From Cognaticolwellia beringensis (GTDB lineage Bacteria; Pseudomonadota; Gammaproteobacteria; Enterobacterales; Alteromonadaceae): a DNA stretch of 64,000 nt. The translations under genes and the position numbers were made by a program. The notes beneath the pieces are model-generated. The model was not told where the DNA came from and did no database searches. It saw nothing but the letters and a program-made list of their open reading frames with translations. The stretch lies in assembly GCF_002076895.1 (NCBI RefSeq), contig NZ_CP020465.1, forward strand, positions 186,001-250,000, given 5' to 3'. Numbering within the stretch: position 1 is the stretch's first letter; every line of letters starts with the position of its first letter. Shown piece after piece: positions 29,377 through 39,220 of the stretch.

Positions 29377-31236
29377 ATGAAGAAAGCTTTGCAAGTTTAT
29401 TGTGCAACTTTAATCATACTATTGTTTAGTTTTCCTTTAGCTGCAGTAGAGGATGAGCGTGTTAACTTTATTGATATGGAACATGAGATATATCGAGCGC
29501 CTTGGCAGTCTTATCAAAAACTCATCGCCTTACAATCTGCTGCCCAATCATATGATGAATTAACTTATCTTTGGTGGTCGTTACGTAAAGCTCAAGCAGA
29601 AAATCTCATTTACTTTTATGATGATTTTAATCGTACAGTTAAACAAGCTAATACCTTCGTAACCGATAAAACGCCTTTAGCTATTCAAGCGCATTTAAGT
29701 CTATTTCAAGGACTGATTTATAGGAGACAGGGTAATTATAGTTTGTCTCAATCTGAACTTGCCAAAGGGTTACTGCAGGCAAAAGAAGCCAAATTAAGTA
29801 GCTTATATATATTCACAAAACAAGAGCTTGCTTATACAAAAACCCTTACTGAGATATTTGACGCCTCGCTAGAAGATATTCAAGAAGCTTACGTTGAAGC
29901 TTTTGCCTTAAAAGATCAGTTTTTACTTGCCTCAATAAATGAAACCTATGGTGCAATTTATGGTTACTTAAGTGAGTACAAAAAATCAATTGAGTATTAT
30001 CAGAGAGCATTTGAAGCCTATCAAAACTTAAAATATCCTGCTCATATAGCAGAAGCTATTTATGGCTTGGCATCTACGTATAGATACTGGAAAAAATATG
30101 ATTTAGCCATTGAGTACTTCGAAAAATATCAGCAACAAATTGATTATACACCTAACTCAAACATTAGCTTTTTTGCTGCCTACGGTATTGGTATGACGTT
30201 AGCTGAAAAAGGTGATTGTATTGATGCTATTGCTATTATCGATAAAGCCTTGGCAATAAAAGGTGTTATTGATTACAACGCTGAACTATATAAACGCAAA
30301 GCGAGTTGCTTAATTGACCTCGACAGACTTGAAGAAGCTGAAGATGCGCTTTTCAAATCGGCGAGTATTTTCGCCAACATACCTGAGTTAATTGGAACTA
30401 GCTGGCAGCTTGAAGTGATAAAAATATCAAGTGAATTAGCTTATGCGCGTGGTCAATATAACATTGGCTTCGGCATGCTTCAGCAATATTACGAAGAATA
30501 TACAGCGTTACTGTTAAAAAACTCATCTGAAAGGTTGCTAAAAGTAAGGGCAGGTTTGGAGAGCGAGCGCCAGAGAATCGAGCAAAATTTGGCCGAGAAG
30601 CGTTCACAAGTTGAAATGCTAGAACAGGAGAGTCGTCAAAACAGCAGTGTATTACAGTTTTATTTCAATATTTTTATTATCTGCGTAATACTGATTGTAT
30701 TGGTTGTGATTGCGCTACAGTACCGAACAAATAAAAAAATGCATTTATTATCAATAAAAGACTCTTTATCGGGGTTATTTAATCGTCGATACATTTTTGA
30801 TTATCTACATACAGCTGTTTTAGGTAGCACTCCTGAAAAGATGAAATTGTCGGTTATTTTAATCAATATTGATGACTTTAAAAAAATAAATGATAATTAC
30901 GGTCACCCCATAGGTGATGAAGTTATCAAAAATATTGCGGAAGTAGGACGAGATGTTTTTCGCCAAGACGATATATTCGGACGCATTGGAGGTGAAGAGT
31001 TTTTGTGTATATTACCTAGAACAAATATTATTGAAGCAACAAAAATTGCGCAACGATTCTTAGCTAAAATTAACCTATCAAAAATGGTTAAAGGCCGCCA
31101 AGATACGGTAACTGTGAGTATTGGTATTGCAGCACTTTCCGAGCAGTGCCAAGATGTAAATCAATTATATATCAACGCTGATCAAGCACTTTATCAAGCA
31201 AAACACTTAGGTAAAAATCAAGTGAATGTTTTTTAA
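29377..31236 (+). CDS. Exported TPR sensor with GGDEF domain (diguanylate cyclase)
   Basis: A 619-residue membrane protein. A signal peptide (MKKALQVYCATLIILLFSF) leads into a periplasmic region of TPR repeats (about 90-390), a short coiled coil (about 390-425), one membrane helix (about 430-452) and a cytoplasmic GGDEF domain (about 460-619). The active-site loop is GRIGGEEF (GGEEF, an active variant). No RxxD inhibitory site is present at the usual spot (RQDD is close). It probably makes c-di-GMP in response to a periplasmic signal. It lies upstream of the ovothiol cluster, with 133 bases between, but a functional link is not shown. Confidence 0.9.
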   Translation: MKKALQVYCATLIILLFSFPLAAVEDERVNFIDMEHEIYRAPWQSYQKLIALQSAAQSYDELTYLWWSLRKAQAENLIYFYDDFNRTVKQANTFVTDKTPLAIQAHLSLFQGLIYRRQGNYSLSQSELAKGLLQAKEAKLSSLYIFTKQELAYTKTLTEIFDASLEDIQEAYVEAFALKDQFLLASINETYGAIYGYLSEYKKSIEYYQRAFEAYQNLKYPAHIAEAIYGLASTYRYWKKYDLAIEYFEKYQQQIDYTPNSNISFFAAYGIGMTLAEKGDCIDAIAIIDKALAIKGVIDYNAELYKRKASCLIDLDRLEEAEDALFKSASIFANIPELIGTSWQLEVIKISSELAYARGQYNIGFGMLQQYYEEYTALLLKNSSERLLKVRAGLESERQRIEQNLAEKRSQVEMLEQESRQNSSVLQFYFNIFIICVILIVLVVIALQYRTNKKMHLLSIKDSLSGLFNRRYIFDYLHTAVLGSTPEKMKLSVILINIDDFKKINDNYGHPIGDEVIKNIAEVGRDVFRQDDIFGRIGGEEFLCILPRTNIIEATKIAQRFLAKINLSKMVKGRQDTVTVSIGIAALSEQCQDVNQLYINADQALYQAKHLGKNQVNVF

Positions 31237-31369
31237 TCCGAAACCATCATTATTACGTATAACTAGTAATTAATAATTTAAATCCAGTACAAATTGTTTG
31301 TAAATTGGCTATAAGGTTAATTATTGTTCAAGGTTAAAGGTAATATCAAAGTTCAAGCATTTGTCCATT

Positions 31370-32473
31370 ATGAATAGTTTAAATAGGCTCTCAGAAGCCA
31401 TAATTTTTAGTTTGCAGGATTATATTAATAAACGTGGGTTTCGTGCATTAATACACTTTGAACTAGAAGGGTGTTATCAAAAACCTATTGGTAAGAAAAT
31501 AGATTATAAGCAAGTGAATACACAATTATTAGCGCTGGGAATTGACGGCGAGTTGGTTGCTGAATATTGGAGTAACCAGTGGGAGTATGTTTCAATTTTT
31601 AATGGCCAAAGTCCATTAAAAGAAGCGCAAAACTTGCATCGTGCTATTTATTTACTGCCAAAACTTTTTGCTGAACAAGGGGTGACAAAAACCCTGATAA
31701 AGCCTGTGGTTTGGGCTGGTGATTATGGCAAGTTAGCTGCTGGCTGCGAAAATATTTTTAGTGGCGAACATCGTGCTGTGCACATACCGAACGCGGTACA
31801 AATTAATGTTAGTGTACAGGATTTAATCGGCAATAATTTACTTGTTTCGAGTAGTTTTGCTGAATGTTTGCAGCAGAATTTTTTACGCACAAGTTTAGCT
31901 TGCTGCTTAATTTATTTACCCGAAGAAGAAGCTTTTGAGCGTTTAGCGTTAAAGTCGAAATATGGCTTAGCAGAAGAGTTGTGTTCGCCAGTAGATATTT
32001 CCGGCGGTCATCAAGGCAGTATTGCGTTATATCGAGATATTGGTAAACACAATCAAAAAATGGGTGTTGAACCATTAATATATGATGATAAAAATAATGT
32101 CATTATCAGCGAAAATAATTGGCATAAAACAAGCCGTATTGAGCATAGGTTAGGTGCGTCAAGCGAGCATTATAACCCTTATTTGAACGTGATTTTCGCC
32201 TTGTTGAACGTGATTGACGCTATTGATGATGGAGAGCATAACGAACACGTGAAGAGCGAAGAGTATGGGCAATTACCCAGCTCGTTACATGACCAACAGC
32301 ATAATGCAGGTGCGATTACATTATTTGCCAATAATGACTGGTTCAGCCGAAGTATTGATAAAGCGCTCAGTGCGACAAACGATCAAAGCGAAAATAATAC
32401 TCAGACAAGCACTGGGCAATTATTAAAAGATAATTATTTAAAACAATTTCAACGGCCAGGTATTATATTTTAA
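31370..32473 (+). CDS. Divergent glutamine-synthetase-superfamily protein next to ovoA
   Basis: A 367-residue protein from ATG 31370 (a TTG at 31361 is an alternative; neither has a good ribosome site). It resembles the catalytic half of glutamine synthetases and gamma-glutamyl ligases: E31 and E33 in FELEG fit the E-x-E metal pair, E65 and E72 in EYWSNQWEY fit the 'E..xGQxE' pair, KP at 111-112 fits the 'FMPKP' strand, and RIEHRLG...NPYL (256-272) fits the Glu/Arg 'RIExR...NPYL' motif. Two things are odd: the N-terminal beta-grasp domain is absent, and the metal-binding His region (GMHxHxS) reads NAVQINVS, with Gln144 and Asn146 in place of the His residues. It is 54 bases upstream of ovoA. 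A ligase role on an ovothiol-related substrate is inference; the protein could also be inactive. Confidence 0.65.
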   Translation: MNSLNRLSEAIIFSLQDYINKRGFRALIHFELEGCYQKPIGKKIDYKQVNTQLLALGIDGELVAEYWSNQWEYVSIFNGQSPLKEAQNLHRAIYLLPKLFAEQGVTKTLIKPVVWAGDYGKLAAGCENIFSGEHRAVHIPNAVQINVSVQDLIGNNLLVSSSFAECLQQNFLRTSLACCLIYLPEEEAFERLALKSKYGLAEELCSPVDISGGHQGSIALYRDIGKHNQKMGVEPLIYDDKNNVIISENNWHKTSRIEHRLGASSEHYNPYLNVIFALLNVIDAIDDGEHNEHVKSEEYGQLPSSLHDQQHNAGAITLFANNDWFSRSIDKALSATNDQSENNTQTSTGQLLKDNYLKQFQRPGIIF

Positions 32474-32527
32474 AGCTTTAGCTTTTACTTACTTCGCCAA
32501 ACTATAATAATATTTAGTGAATAACGC

Positions 32528-34636
32528 ATGATAAATCAATTAAATACGCCAACACTTGATGGCAATTCGACAGCAGAAAAGCGAGAAGAGTTAACCGCGT
32601 ACTTTAAAAATACTTGGTCGACCTATGAGTCATTGTTCTCTCTTATTAATAATGACGACGCTTACTTTTTAAGACCAGAGTCGCTAAGGCATCCGTTGGT
32701 TTTTTATTTTGGTCATACTGCGACTTTCTATGTCAATAAATTGATGCTAGGAAAATACATCAATCAACGCATTAACAGCCGATTAGAGGCTATTTGTGCC
32801 GTTGGTGTGGATGAAATGAGTTGGGATGACCTCAATAGTGAGCATTATGACTGGCCAAGCGTTGATGAAGTTAGATCTTATCGTGAACAAGTATATAACC
32901 TAGTATTAAATTTGATTGGCACCATGGAGTTGAGTTTGCCTATCAAGCAAGACTCGCTAGCGTGGATCATTTTGATGGGCTGTGAGCACGAGCGCATTCA
33001 CCTTGAGACATCATCGGTTATTATGCGTATGTTGCCATTAAAATGGCTAACAAATACTGAACAATGGCAGCCTTGCTTACATTCATCGGCGGCACCAGAA
33101 AACGAATTAATTCAGGTTAAGTCTCAAACCTTATCATTGGGCAAAAAAGCACAAGACAATACTTTTGGTTGGGACAATGAATATGGACACCAATCGGTAG
33201 ATGTTGACGACTTTAGTGCGGCTAAATTTTTAGTCTCTAACCATGAGTACATGGGTTTTGTTGAGGCGGGCGGTTATCAGTCAAAGCAGTTTTGGTGCCA
33301 AGAAGGCCTTGCATGGTTGGAGTTTACTCAAGCTAAAATGCCAAGGTTTTGGTCTTGTCGTGCTGGCCAATATTATCAGCGCAATTTAACAAGCGAAATG
33401 CCATTGCCATTAGACTGGCCAGTAGAAGTTAATTGTTTAGAAGCGCAAGCGTTCTGCCAGTGGCGACAAGAAAGCACGACAGGTTTTACGCGTTTGCCCA
33501 CTGAAGCACAATGGTATTGTCTTAGAGAGCATGTTGCTGGTGATCAACACCAGTGGCAAGAGGTGCCAGGTAATATTAATTTAGCCTACTATGCCTCTTC
33601 GTGCCCAGTTAACCAGCACCAAAATGGCGATTTCTTCGACGTTATTGGTAATACTTGGCAGTGGACTGAGTCAGCAATTGATGGTTTCGCTGGTTTTAAT
33701 GTTCACCCATTATACGATGACTTTTCGACACCAACTTTTGACGGTAAACATAATCTAATCAAAGGTGGATCTTGGATCTCTACAGGTAATGAAACTTTAG
33801 CCTCTTCGCGTTATGCCTTTCGCCGACATTTTTATCAACATGCAGGTTTTCGTTATGTCGTGAGTAAACTACCCAATAATTCACCAGTAATGGTTAATAA
33901 ATATGAAACAAGTAAAGACATTTGTCAGCAACTTGAGTGCTATTTTGGCGCGAATACCTTGGGGTACCAAAATTACGGCCAGCAAATAGCACAACAAGTG
34001 GCAAGTGTAATAGCGGCTGAAAATGGCACCACAGAGCGTTTACTTAACTTAGGTTGTAGCGTTGGACGCGTAGCATTTGAACTTAGCCAGCATTTTCAAC
34101 ATATAGATGCTGTAGATTTCTCAGCGCGCACTATTCAATATGGCGTGCAATTGCAAACTGGGGCAAGTGTTCGTTATACCAACACTATTGAAGGCGATAT
34201 TTGTCAATATAATGAAATAACTTTGGCTGACAAGGTTAATAAGGTAAATGCTAAGCGGATATTATTTAGTCAAGCTGATGGCTGTAATCTTAAAGATAAT
34301 TTTGATCACTATGACGTTATTTTGATTCAGCATGCTTTGGAACAAAGCTATGATCCTAGGCGCTTATTGGCTAATGCCGTTAGTCGGCTGAACCCGTCAG
34401 GCATACTGATCATTCTTTCTGATTACAACTATAAGTTGCAGACAACAGAAAAATCTAAATGGCTCAGTGGTATGAAAGTTAATGGCGAAAATTTATCAGG
34501 TATTGATGGGTTGACCCACCAGCTTAATGCTGACTTTGAAGCGGTTTCGATAAAGGAGTTAACGCGAGTTGTTACCGATTCAGCGCGTAATTTTAATTTA
34601 TCTCACTGTCAGCTCAGTGTTTGGCGAGCTAAATAA
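32528..34636 (+). CDS. ovoA: OvoA, 5-histidylcysteine sulfoxide synthase / methyltransferase
   Basis: A 702-residue enzyme for ovothiol synthesis: iron- and oxygen-dependent coupling of cysteine to histidine C5, then N-methylation by a fused domain. Domains: DinB-like (about 20-165), with iron ligands fitting H63 and the HX3HxE motif at H154/H158/E160 (GCEHERIHLE); FGE-sulfatase fold (about 190-460), with CQWRQESTTGFTRLPTEAQW, GNTWQWTES and GGSW; SAM methyltransferase (about 490-700) opening with LLNLGCSVGRVAFEL. The length and three-domain order match OvoA rather than EgtB, which lacks the methyltransferase. It is followed by ovoB after 58 bases. Confidence 0.94.
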   Translation: MINQLNTPTLDGNSTAEKREELTAYFKNTWSTYESLFSLINNDDAYFLRPESLRHPLVFYFGHTATFYVNKLMLGKYINQRINSRLEAICAVGVDEMSWDDLNSEHYDWPSVDEVRSYREQVYNLVLNLIGTMELSLPIKQDSLAWIILMGCEHERIHLETSSVIMRMLPLKWLTNTEQWQPCLHSSAAPENELIQVKSQTLSLGKKAQDNTFGWDNEYGHQSVDVDDFSAAKFLVSNHEYMGFVEAGGYQSKQFWCQEGLAWLEFTQAKMPRFWSCRAGQYYQRNLTSEMPLPLDWPVEVNCLEAQAFCQWRQESTTGFTRLPTEAQWYCLREHVAGDQHQWQEVPGNINLAYYASSCPVNQHQNGDFFDVIGNTWQWTESAIDGFAGFNVHPLYDDFSTPTFDGKHNLIKGGSWISTGNETLASSRYAFRRHFYQHAGFRYVVSKLPNNSPVMVNKYETSKDICQQLECYFGANTLGYQNYGQQIAQQVASVIAAENGTTERLLNLGCSVGRVAFELSQHFQHIDAVDFSARTIQYGVQLQTGASVRYTNTIEGDICQYNEITLADKVNKVNAKRILFSQADGCNLKDNFDHYDVILIQHALEQSYDPRRLLANAVSRLNPSGILIILSDYNYKLQTTEKSKWLSGMKVNGENLSGIDGLTHQLNADFEAVSIKELTRVVTDSARNFNLSHCQLSVWRAK

Positions 34637-34694
34637 GTTGACTACCTATATGCGCATCAACATGATCATTGACTTAATAATGGAGATCTAGTCG

Positions 34695-35861
34695 ATGCCT
34701 ACTTACATATTGCCCAAGCACATTGCTTTTAGTCAGAGCCTAGCAAGCTATATTAACTACAATTTAAGTGATTCGACTGCACAAGCTTTGACGCTTGAAC
34801 AATTATGTCGGCTAAGTACTGATAGTTTTGATCCTGATACTGATACTGATACTGCTCGAATTGCTGGCATTAGTAGCACACTTTTGCAGTATTCGCCGGT
34901 GCAAGGCGATGTGTTTTTACGGCAAGAAATAGTTAACTTTCATCAAAATTTAAACTGCCATAGCCGAATAATCGATGCTGCAAGCGCCGTAACATTTTGC
35001 GGTGCACAGGAAGCACTTTCGGCCATTTATCATTCTGTGTTAAGTGCTGGCGACGAAATTATTATCCTAACACCAAGTTATCCTTCTTTGGTGAACATGG
35101 CAGAGTCGATAGGGGTTACTGTTAGAGAAATCGCGCTTTGTGCTGAAAATAACTGGCAAGTTAACATTGAAGACTTTAATCAACTCGTGAATGAGAAAAC
35201 CCGGCTTATTGTGCTTAATTCTCCGCATAACCCAACCGGCAGTACTATTGATACCAATCTCGCCAATCAAATATTGCAATTGGCACAGCAATATCATTGT
35301 TATTTGTTAAGTGACGATGTTTCGCAAGCAAGCAATTACCACAGTTTAGCTTTAGCGCATCGTTATTTAGATTACCCAAAAAGTATTGTGGTTGGTGTTA
35401 TGTCTAAAAGCTTAGGCTTAGCGGGAGTTCGTATTGGTTGGGCTATTACGACTAATAATACTTTACGGCATAGTCTCATTGCTATTAAAGCGGTTAATTC
35501 TATTTGCTGCTCTAAAATAGATGAAAAATTAGCATGTTTGGCATTAAAAAGTAGTAAAGAAATTTTAGCTCTCAACAATCAAATTATTCTCGACAATATT
35601 GCGCTTTTCTCGGCACTTATTGCCAGACATCCAGAAAAATTAAGTTGGCAAGCACCTCAGGCTGGGATCCTTGCGCTAGTAGAGGTTAAAAATATTACCT
35701 CAATAACTTCTTGGTCACAAAAACTTGCCAAGCAAAGTGGAATTTTAGCGTTGCCAAGTGAGTTGTTCGGGCTTAAGGGGAATTACTTTCGTTTAGGGTT
35801 AGGCCAAAGGAGTTTTGCTAAAACATTGGAAGTATTTGAACGTTTCTTACTAGAAAACTAA
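34695..35861 (+). CDS. ovoB: OvoB-like PLP-dependent sulfoxide lyase
   Basis: A 388-residue fold-type I PLP enzyme (aminotransferase class I/II). It has NSPHNPTGS (N179), an Asp for the PLP pyridine (SDDVS, about 207), the Schiff-base K238 in MSKSLGLAGVRIGW, and R246. After OvoA, a PLP beta-lyase is needed to cleave the cysteine conjugate and release 5-thiohistidine; position and family fit that role. A general aminotransferase is the alternative. A short Asp-Thr repeat (DTDTDT, about 49-53) comes from a tandem GATACT run. Confidence 0.85.
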   Translation: MPTYILPKHIAFSQSLASYINYNLSDSTAQALTLEQLCRLSTDSFDPDTDTDTARIAGISSTLLQYSPVQGDVFLRQEIVNFHQNLNCHSRIIDAASAVTFCGAQEALSAIYHSVLSAGDEIIILTPSYPSLVNMAESIGVTVREIALCAENNWQVNIEDFNQLVNEKTRLIVLNSPHNPTGSTIDTNLANQILQLAQQYHCYLLSDDVSQASNYHSLALAHRYLDYPKSIVVGVMSKSLGLAGVRIGWAITTNNTLRHSLIAIKAVNSICCSKIDEKLACLALKSSKEILALNNQIILDNIALFSALIARHPEKLSWQAPQAGILALVEVKNITSITSWSQKLAKQSGILALPSELFGLKGNYFRLGLGQRSFAKTLEVFERFLLEN

Positions 35862-36065
35862 TCTGAGTTTAATTCTTGTTATCTGTTAATATTTAGAATT
35901 CATATTTACTCTATATCATATCTATATAAAGTAAATAAGTTGCATTTTATCCCGAACTTTAACCTGTATAATTTCGTCATAAATACCAGTTTACGCTAGG
36001 TTTTGTTGATATTAACTTACCGATACAAGTAAACAGTTAGGTTAATTTTTACCGTACTTATGCCA

Positions 36066-36728
36066 TTATAGTACGTAGAAAAAGATCATAAAAAAATGAC
36101 AAACAGCGGCTAAAAACACAAAGAAATGCCAAATTGCATGGCTGTACTTTTTATTTTTTCTGACATAAAAAATAGTACCCAAACCATATATAATTCCACC
36201 CAAGGCGAGTAAAAACATACCTTCAGGCGCCAGTTTATCGTTTAATTTATGTATAAATGTTAGCGAGATTAAGCCTAGACCTAAATAAGTTGAGAGTGAT
36301 AATTTTTTATATTTATTACCAAACTTAACCTTAAAAGCGATACCTAAAATAGCTAAGCCCCATATAATGGCTAATATAGGAGGGCCTATGTCATCAGCTA
36401 ATGTCACTAGCATTAGCGGGGTATATGTTCCGGCAATCAATAGATAAATAGCACAATGGTCGAGTAACTTGAAGATGCTTTTGGCCCTTTCATGCAATAA
36501 CGCATGATAAAGCGTAGAAGCGCTAAATAGCAAAACTAAGCTAGCGCCATAAATGCTAAAACTGACCACCTTAACTACGTCAAGTTGTATCCAGGCTAAA
36601 GTCACTAATAATGTTAAGCCAGCGACGCTAAGTAATGCTGCTAGCCCATGACTCACTGCATTGATGATTTCTTCCGCTACGCCGTATTCTTGAGTTTGCA
36701 CGTTATATATTCCTATTTCAGTGTACAC
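36066..36728 (-). CDS. Hemolysin III / TrhA family membrane protein
   Basis: A 220-residue seven-helix protein of the PAQR/HlyIII family. It opens with EEIINAVSHGLAALLSVAG, has STLYHALLHERAKSIFKLLDHCAIYLLIAGTYTP in the middle and AIWHFFVFLAAVCHFF near the end; the conserved His, Asp and the two late His residues of the putative metal site are all there. Family members (YqfA/TrhA) are linked to membrane-energy homeostasis, not haemolysis. The gene stands alone. Confidence 0.92.
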   Translation of the reverse strand: MYTEIGIYNVQTQEYGVAEEIINAVSHGLAALLSVAGLTLLVTLAWIQLDVVKVVSFSIYGASLVLLFSASTLYHALLHERAKSIFKLLDHCAIYLLIAGTYTPLMLVTLADDIGPPILAIIWGLAILGIAFKVKFGNKYKKLSLSTYLGLGLISLTFIHKLNDKLAPEGMFLLALGGIIYGLGTIFYVRKNKKYSHAIWHFFVFLAAVCHFFMIFFYVL

Positions 36729-37078
36729 CTGTACGCCGAGTATAATAGCAAACCATAGCTTTGAATACTAGTGGTCTGACCTTTGTGGTGTTTTCGATGT
36801 AAAAGTGGATAGCAATGATATTATCGATGAGAAATAAAGGCTGATAAAATCTGACTTATATTATTGAATTATTGAATGTATAAAAGCAGATAGTCACAAT
36901 ATAACGCGCGCTTAGCACAAGGGGGTACGGAGAACTGTAGAGTTTAGTTTTATTTTTTAGAATGACCTGAAATTTGAGTTTTTATGTTTAAACTCAATAG
37001 ATTAAATGTTAGTTTTACGAACAATCAGCGATAAAATTGCGCTTAAATAAACGAGCGATATATAAGCGCAAATAAGAG
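36729..37078. other. 350-bp intergenic region
   Basis: AT-rich. It should hold the promoter of the leftward HlyIII gene. No coding sequence, repeat or strong hairpin was seen. Confidence 0.5.
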
Positions 37079-37297
37079 CTACAATGCTAGATCGATAACC
37101 ATTTCACGCAACTCATCTTTTGAAATCGAGTTGTCATGATTTTTATCAAAGCGATTGAATATGGTTTCACACATACGAATGCCTTTATCTTGCAATAAGC
37201 AGTCAATCAATTCGACAAATTCACTTCTATTGATGACCCCATCCTTGTCTTCATCAAACACTTCAAATAGTTCATCTACCCACTGATTTAATTCCAT
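37079..37297 (-). CDS. Small cytoplasmic EF-hand protein
   Basis: A 72-residue protein that is nearly all EF-hand: two canonical loops, DEDKDGVINRSE and DKNHDNSISKDE, each flanked by helices, giving one calmodulin-like lobe. There is no signal peptide, unlike the other EF-hand protein at 27196. A calcium sensor or buffer role is inferred. It stands alone. Confidence 0.85.
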   Translation of the reverse strand: MELNQWVDELFEVFDEDKDGVINRSEFVELIDCLLQDKGIRMCETIFNRFDKNHDNSISKDELREMVIDLAL

Positions 37298-37708
37298 CAG
37301 TCATCCTCTTATTTGGCGGTTAATTCCTATAATAGACTTTATCGTTATTTTAGGAATATGTGAATGATTAATTCCGTTATTTCGTGTTATTGCATGTTTT
37401 AGAGCTATTAGCTTATTTTTATAGTGTGAAGAGGTTTAGGGATATCTACTTTATAGGTGTAAAAGGGATGATAAGGAGATAAATGGATAGTTTAACTATC
37501 AAATATACTGTGGATACTTAACGCTAGAATTTTTTAGTCTTATTTTACTAATGACGACAGAGTACTTTATAAACTACTTAGCGTATCTTTTTGTCTGTAT
37601 TAGCTGATTTTAGCCAGTAGAGTATATTGAAATAAATATATTTTAAAAAAGTGTAATAAAGTCGACAAAGATAAGACTAAGCAATCAATATTTTAAAAGG
37701 AAGATAAA
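37298..37708. other. 411-bp intergenic region
   Basis: AT-rich spacer between divergent genes. No coding remnant or repeat was recognised. AAGGAAG at its right end is the ribosome site of the next gene. Confidence 0.5.
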
Positions 37709-39217
37709 ATGACAATAAATTGGAATAATTTATTTAAAGCGAACGTACTCATTTGGCTTGTAGGACTTAGTAACATGAGTTTGGCTGAAAATATCTCAGA
37801 CCAGCAATTGAAGTTAGAAAGCTGCCATGTAAAGGGCATAAGACAACAAGTACAATGCGGCACCTTAGTGACTCCTGAGAATTATGAAAAACCCGATGGT
37901 ACTCAAATAGAGATAAATTTTGTTGTTTTACCCGCGATAGATAACAGTAAAGAAAAACTGCCGTTAATGTTCTTAGCCGGAGGGCCTGGTCAGGCAGCGA
38001 CTGAACTTGCGAGTCATATTTACCGTGGCTTTAATGAAATTAGAAAAACCCGCGATTTGATCCTTATCGATCAACGTGGCACCGGTAAATCTCATGCTTT
38101 GCAATGTGAAGATTCTTTGGAAGTTGATCCCTACACTAGTCTACCAGAAGACTTTTCAATGGCTGATATTGAGCAATGTATAGCCCAACTTACAGGTGAC
38201 TTGAGTCAATATAACTCAGAAAATTCAATTCGAGACTTTGACGCGGTTCGATCAGAGCTAGGTCATCAACAGGTCCATATTTATGGCGGTTCTTATGGTA
38301 CCCGTGCGGGTTTAGTTTATATGCGTATGTTTCCAGCATCGTTAAAGAGTGTGGTACTCGACAGTGTTGGCCCAATTGAAGTGCCTATTGGCTTATTTGG
38401 TAAAAGTGCAGAGCAGTCTTTTATCAAGCTCATCGAAAACTGCCAGAATGAGACAAGTTGTGCTGCACAGTATCCTGAATTGGCAAAAGAGTTTACTGCC
38501 ATTACTGATAAATTATTACAAGCACCTGTCACAGTAGAAATTGCTCACCCAAGATTAGGGACCAATACTGCATTTACTATCAGTAATGATAAGTTTATTT
38601 CTGCTATCCAGATGCAACTGTATTCAATGGAAACTCGAAGTTTAGTGCCATTGTTAATCCATCAAGCGTATTTAGGCAACTATAAACCATTGGCTGGTCT
38701 TATCGCGCAGGGCGAAGGTGGTATGGGCATATATATAGGTTTGCATTTTAATATTGTTTGTAATGAAGACTATCCAAAAATATCTGCCGATATGAAAGTT
38801 GATGACGCTGATAACAGTTTCGCTAAAGGTATGAGTTTAGTGATGGTTGGCAAAGTCTGTTCTGCATGGCCTCGTTATCAACCGAGTAAGGAATTTTATC
38901 AAACAGTAACCGCTGAAATTCCAACCCTTATTATGTCGGGTGAATTAGATCCTGTAACGCCAGCAAGTAATGGCGAAAAATCCCATGTGAATTTACCTAA
39001 TAGTCATCACATTATTTCTAAAAATAACGCGCACATAGTGGCTTCTACAGCTTGTGGTATCAAAATTGTTAATGAATTTCTAGAAAAGCAAGCACCAAAG
39101 GAACTTGATGAGTCATGTTTAGAAGAGATTCCTGACGAATCATTTATGGTGGGTTTAAATGGTGGTGTAGTACCCGAAGTATCGCCGAGCCCAATGCCAA
39201 CCGAAGCAAAGGAATAA
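37709..39217 (+). CDS. Exported alpha/beta hydrolase (TAP / prolyl aminopeptidase type)
   Basis: A 502-residue protein with a signal peptide (cleavage after NMSLA) and an alpha/beta-hydrolase fold of the tripeptidyl/prolyl aminopeptidase type. Motifs: FLAGGPGQAAT (oxyanion hole), LILIDQRGTGKS, and the nucleophile Ser in YGGSYGTRAG. The C-terminal part has PTLIMSGELDPVTPASNGE with the catalytic Asp, and NAHIVASTACG with the His. It heads a tight set with an ABC exporter (three bases to the next gene), so it may act on what that exporter handles. Confidence 0.88.
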   Translation: MTINWNNLFKANVLIWLVGLSNMSLAENISDQQLKLESCHVKGIRQQVQCGTLVTPENYEKPDGTQIEINFVVLPAIDNSKEKLPLMFLAGGPGQAATELASHIYRGFNEIRKTRDLILIDQRGTGKSHALQCEDSLEVDPYTSLPEDFSMADIEQCIAQLTGDLSQYNSENSIRDFDAVRSELGHQQVHIYGGSYGTRAGLVYMRMFPASLKSVVLDSVGPIEVPIGLFGKSAEQSFIKLIENCQNETSCAAQYPELAKEFTAITDKLLQAPVTVEIAHPRLGTNTAFTISNDKFISAIQMQLYSMETRSLVPLLIHQAYLGNYKPLAGLIAQGEGGMGIYIGLHFNIVCNEDYPKISADMKVDDADNSFAKGMSLVMVGKVCSAWPRYQPSKEFYQTVTAEIPTLIMSGELDPVTPASNGEKSHVNLPNSHHIISKNNAHIVASTACGIKIVNEFLEKQAPKELDESCLEEIPDESFMVGLNGGVVPEVSPSPMPTEAKE

Positions 39218-39220
39218 ATC

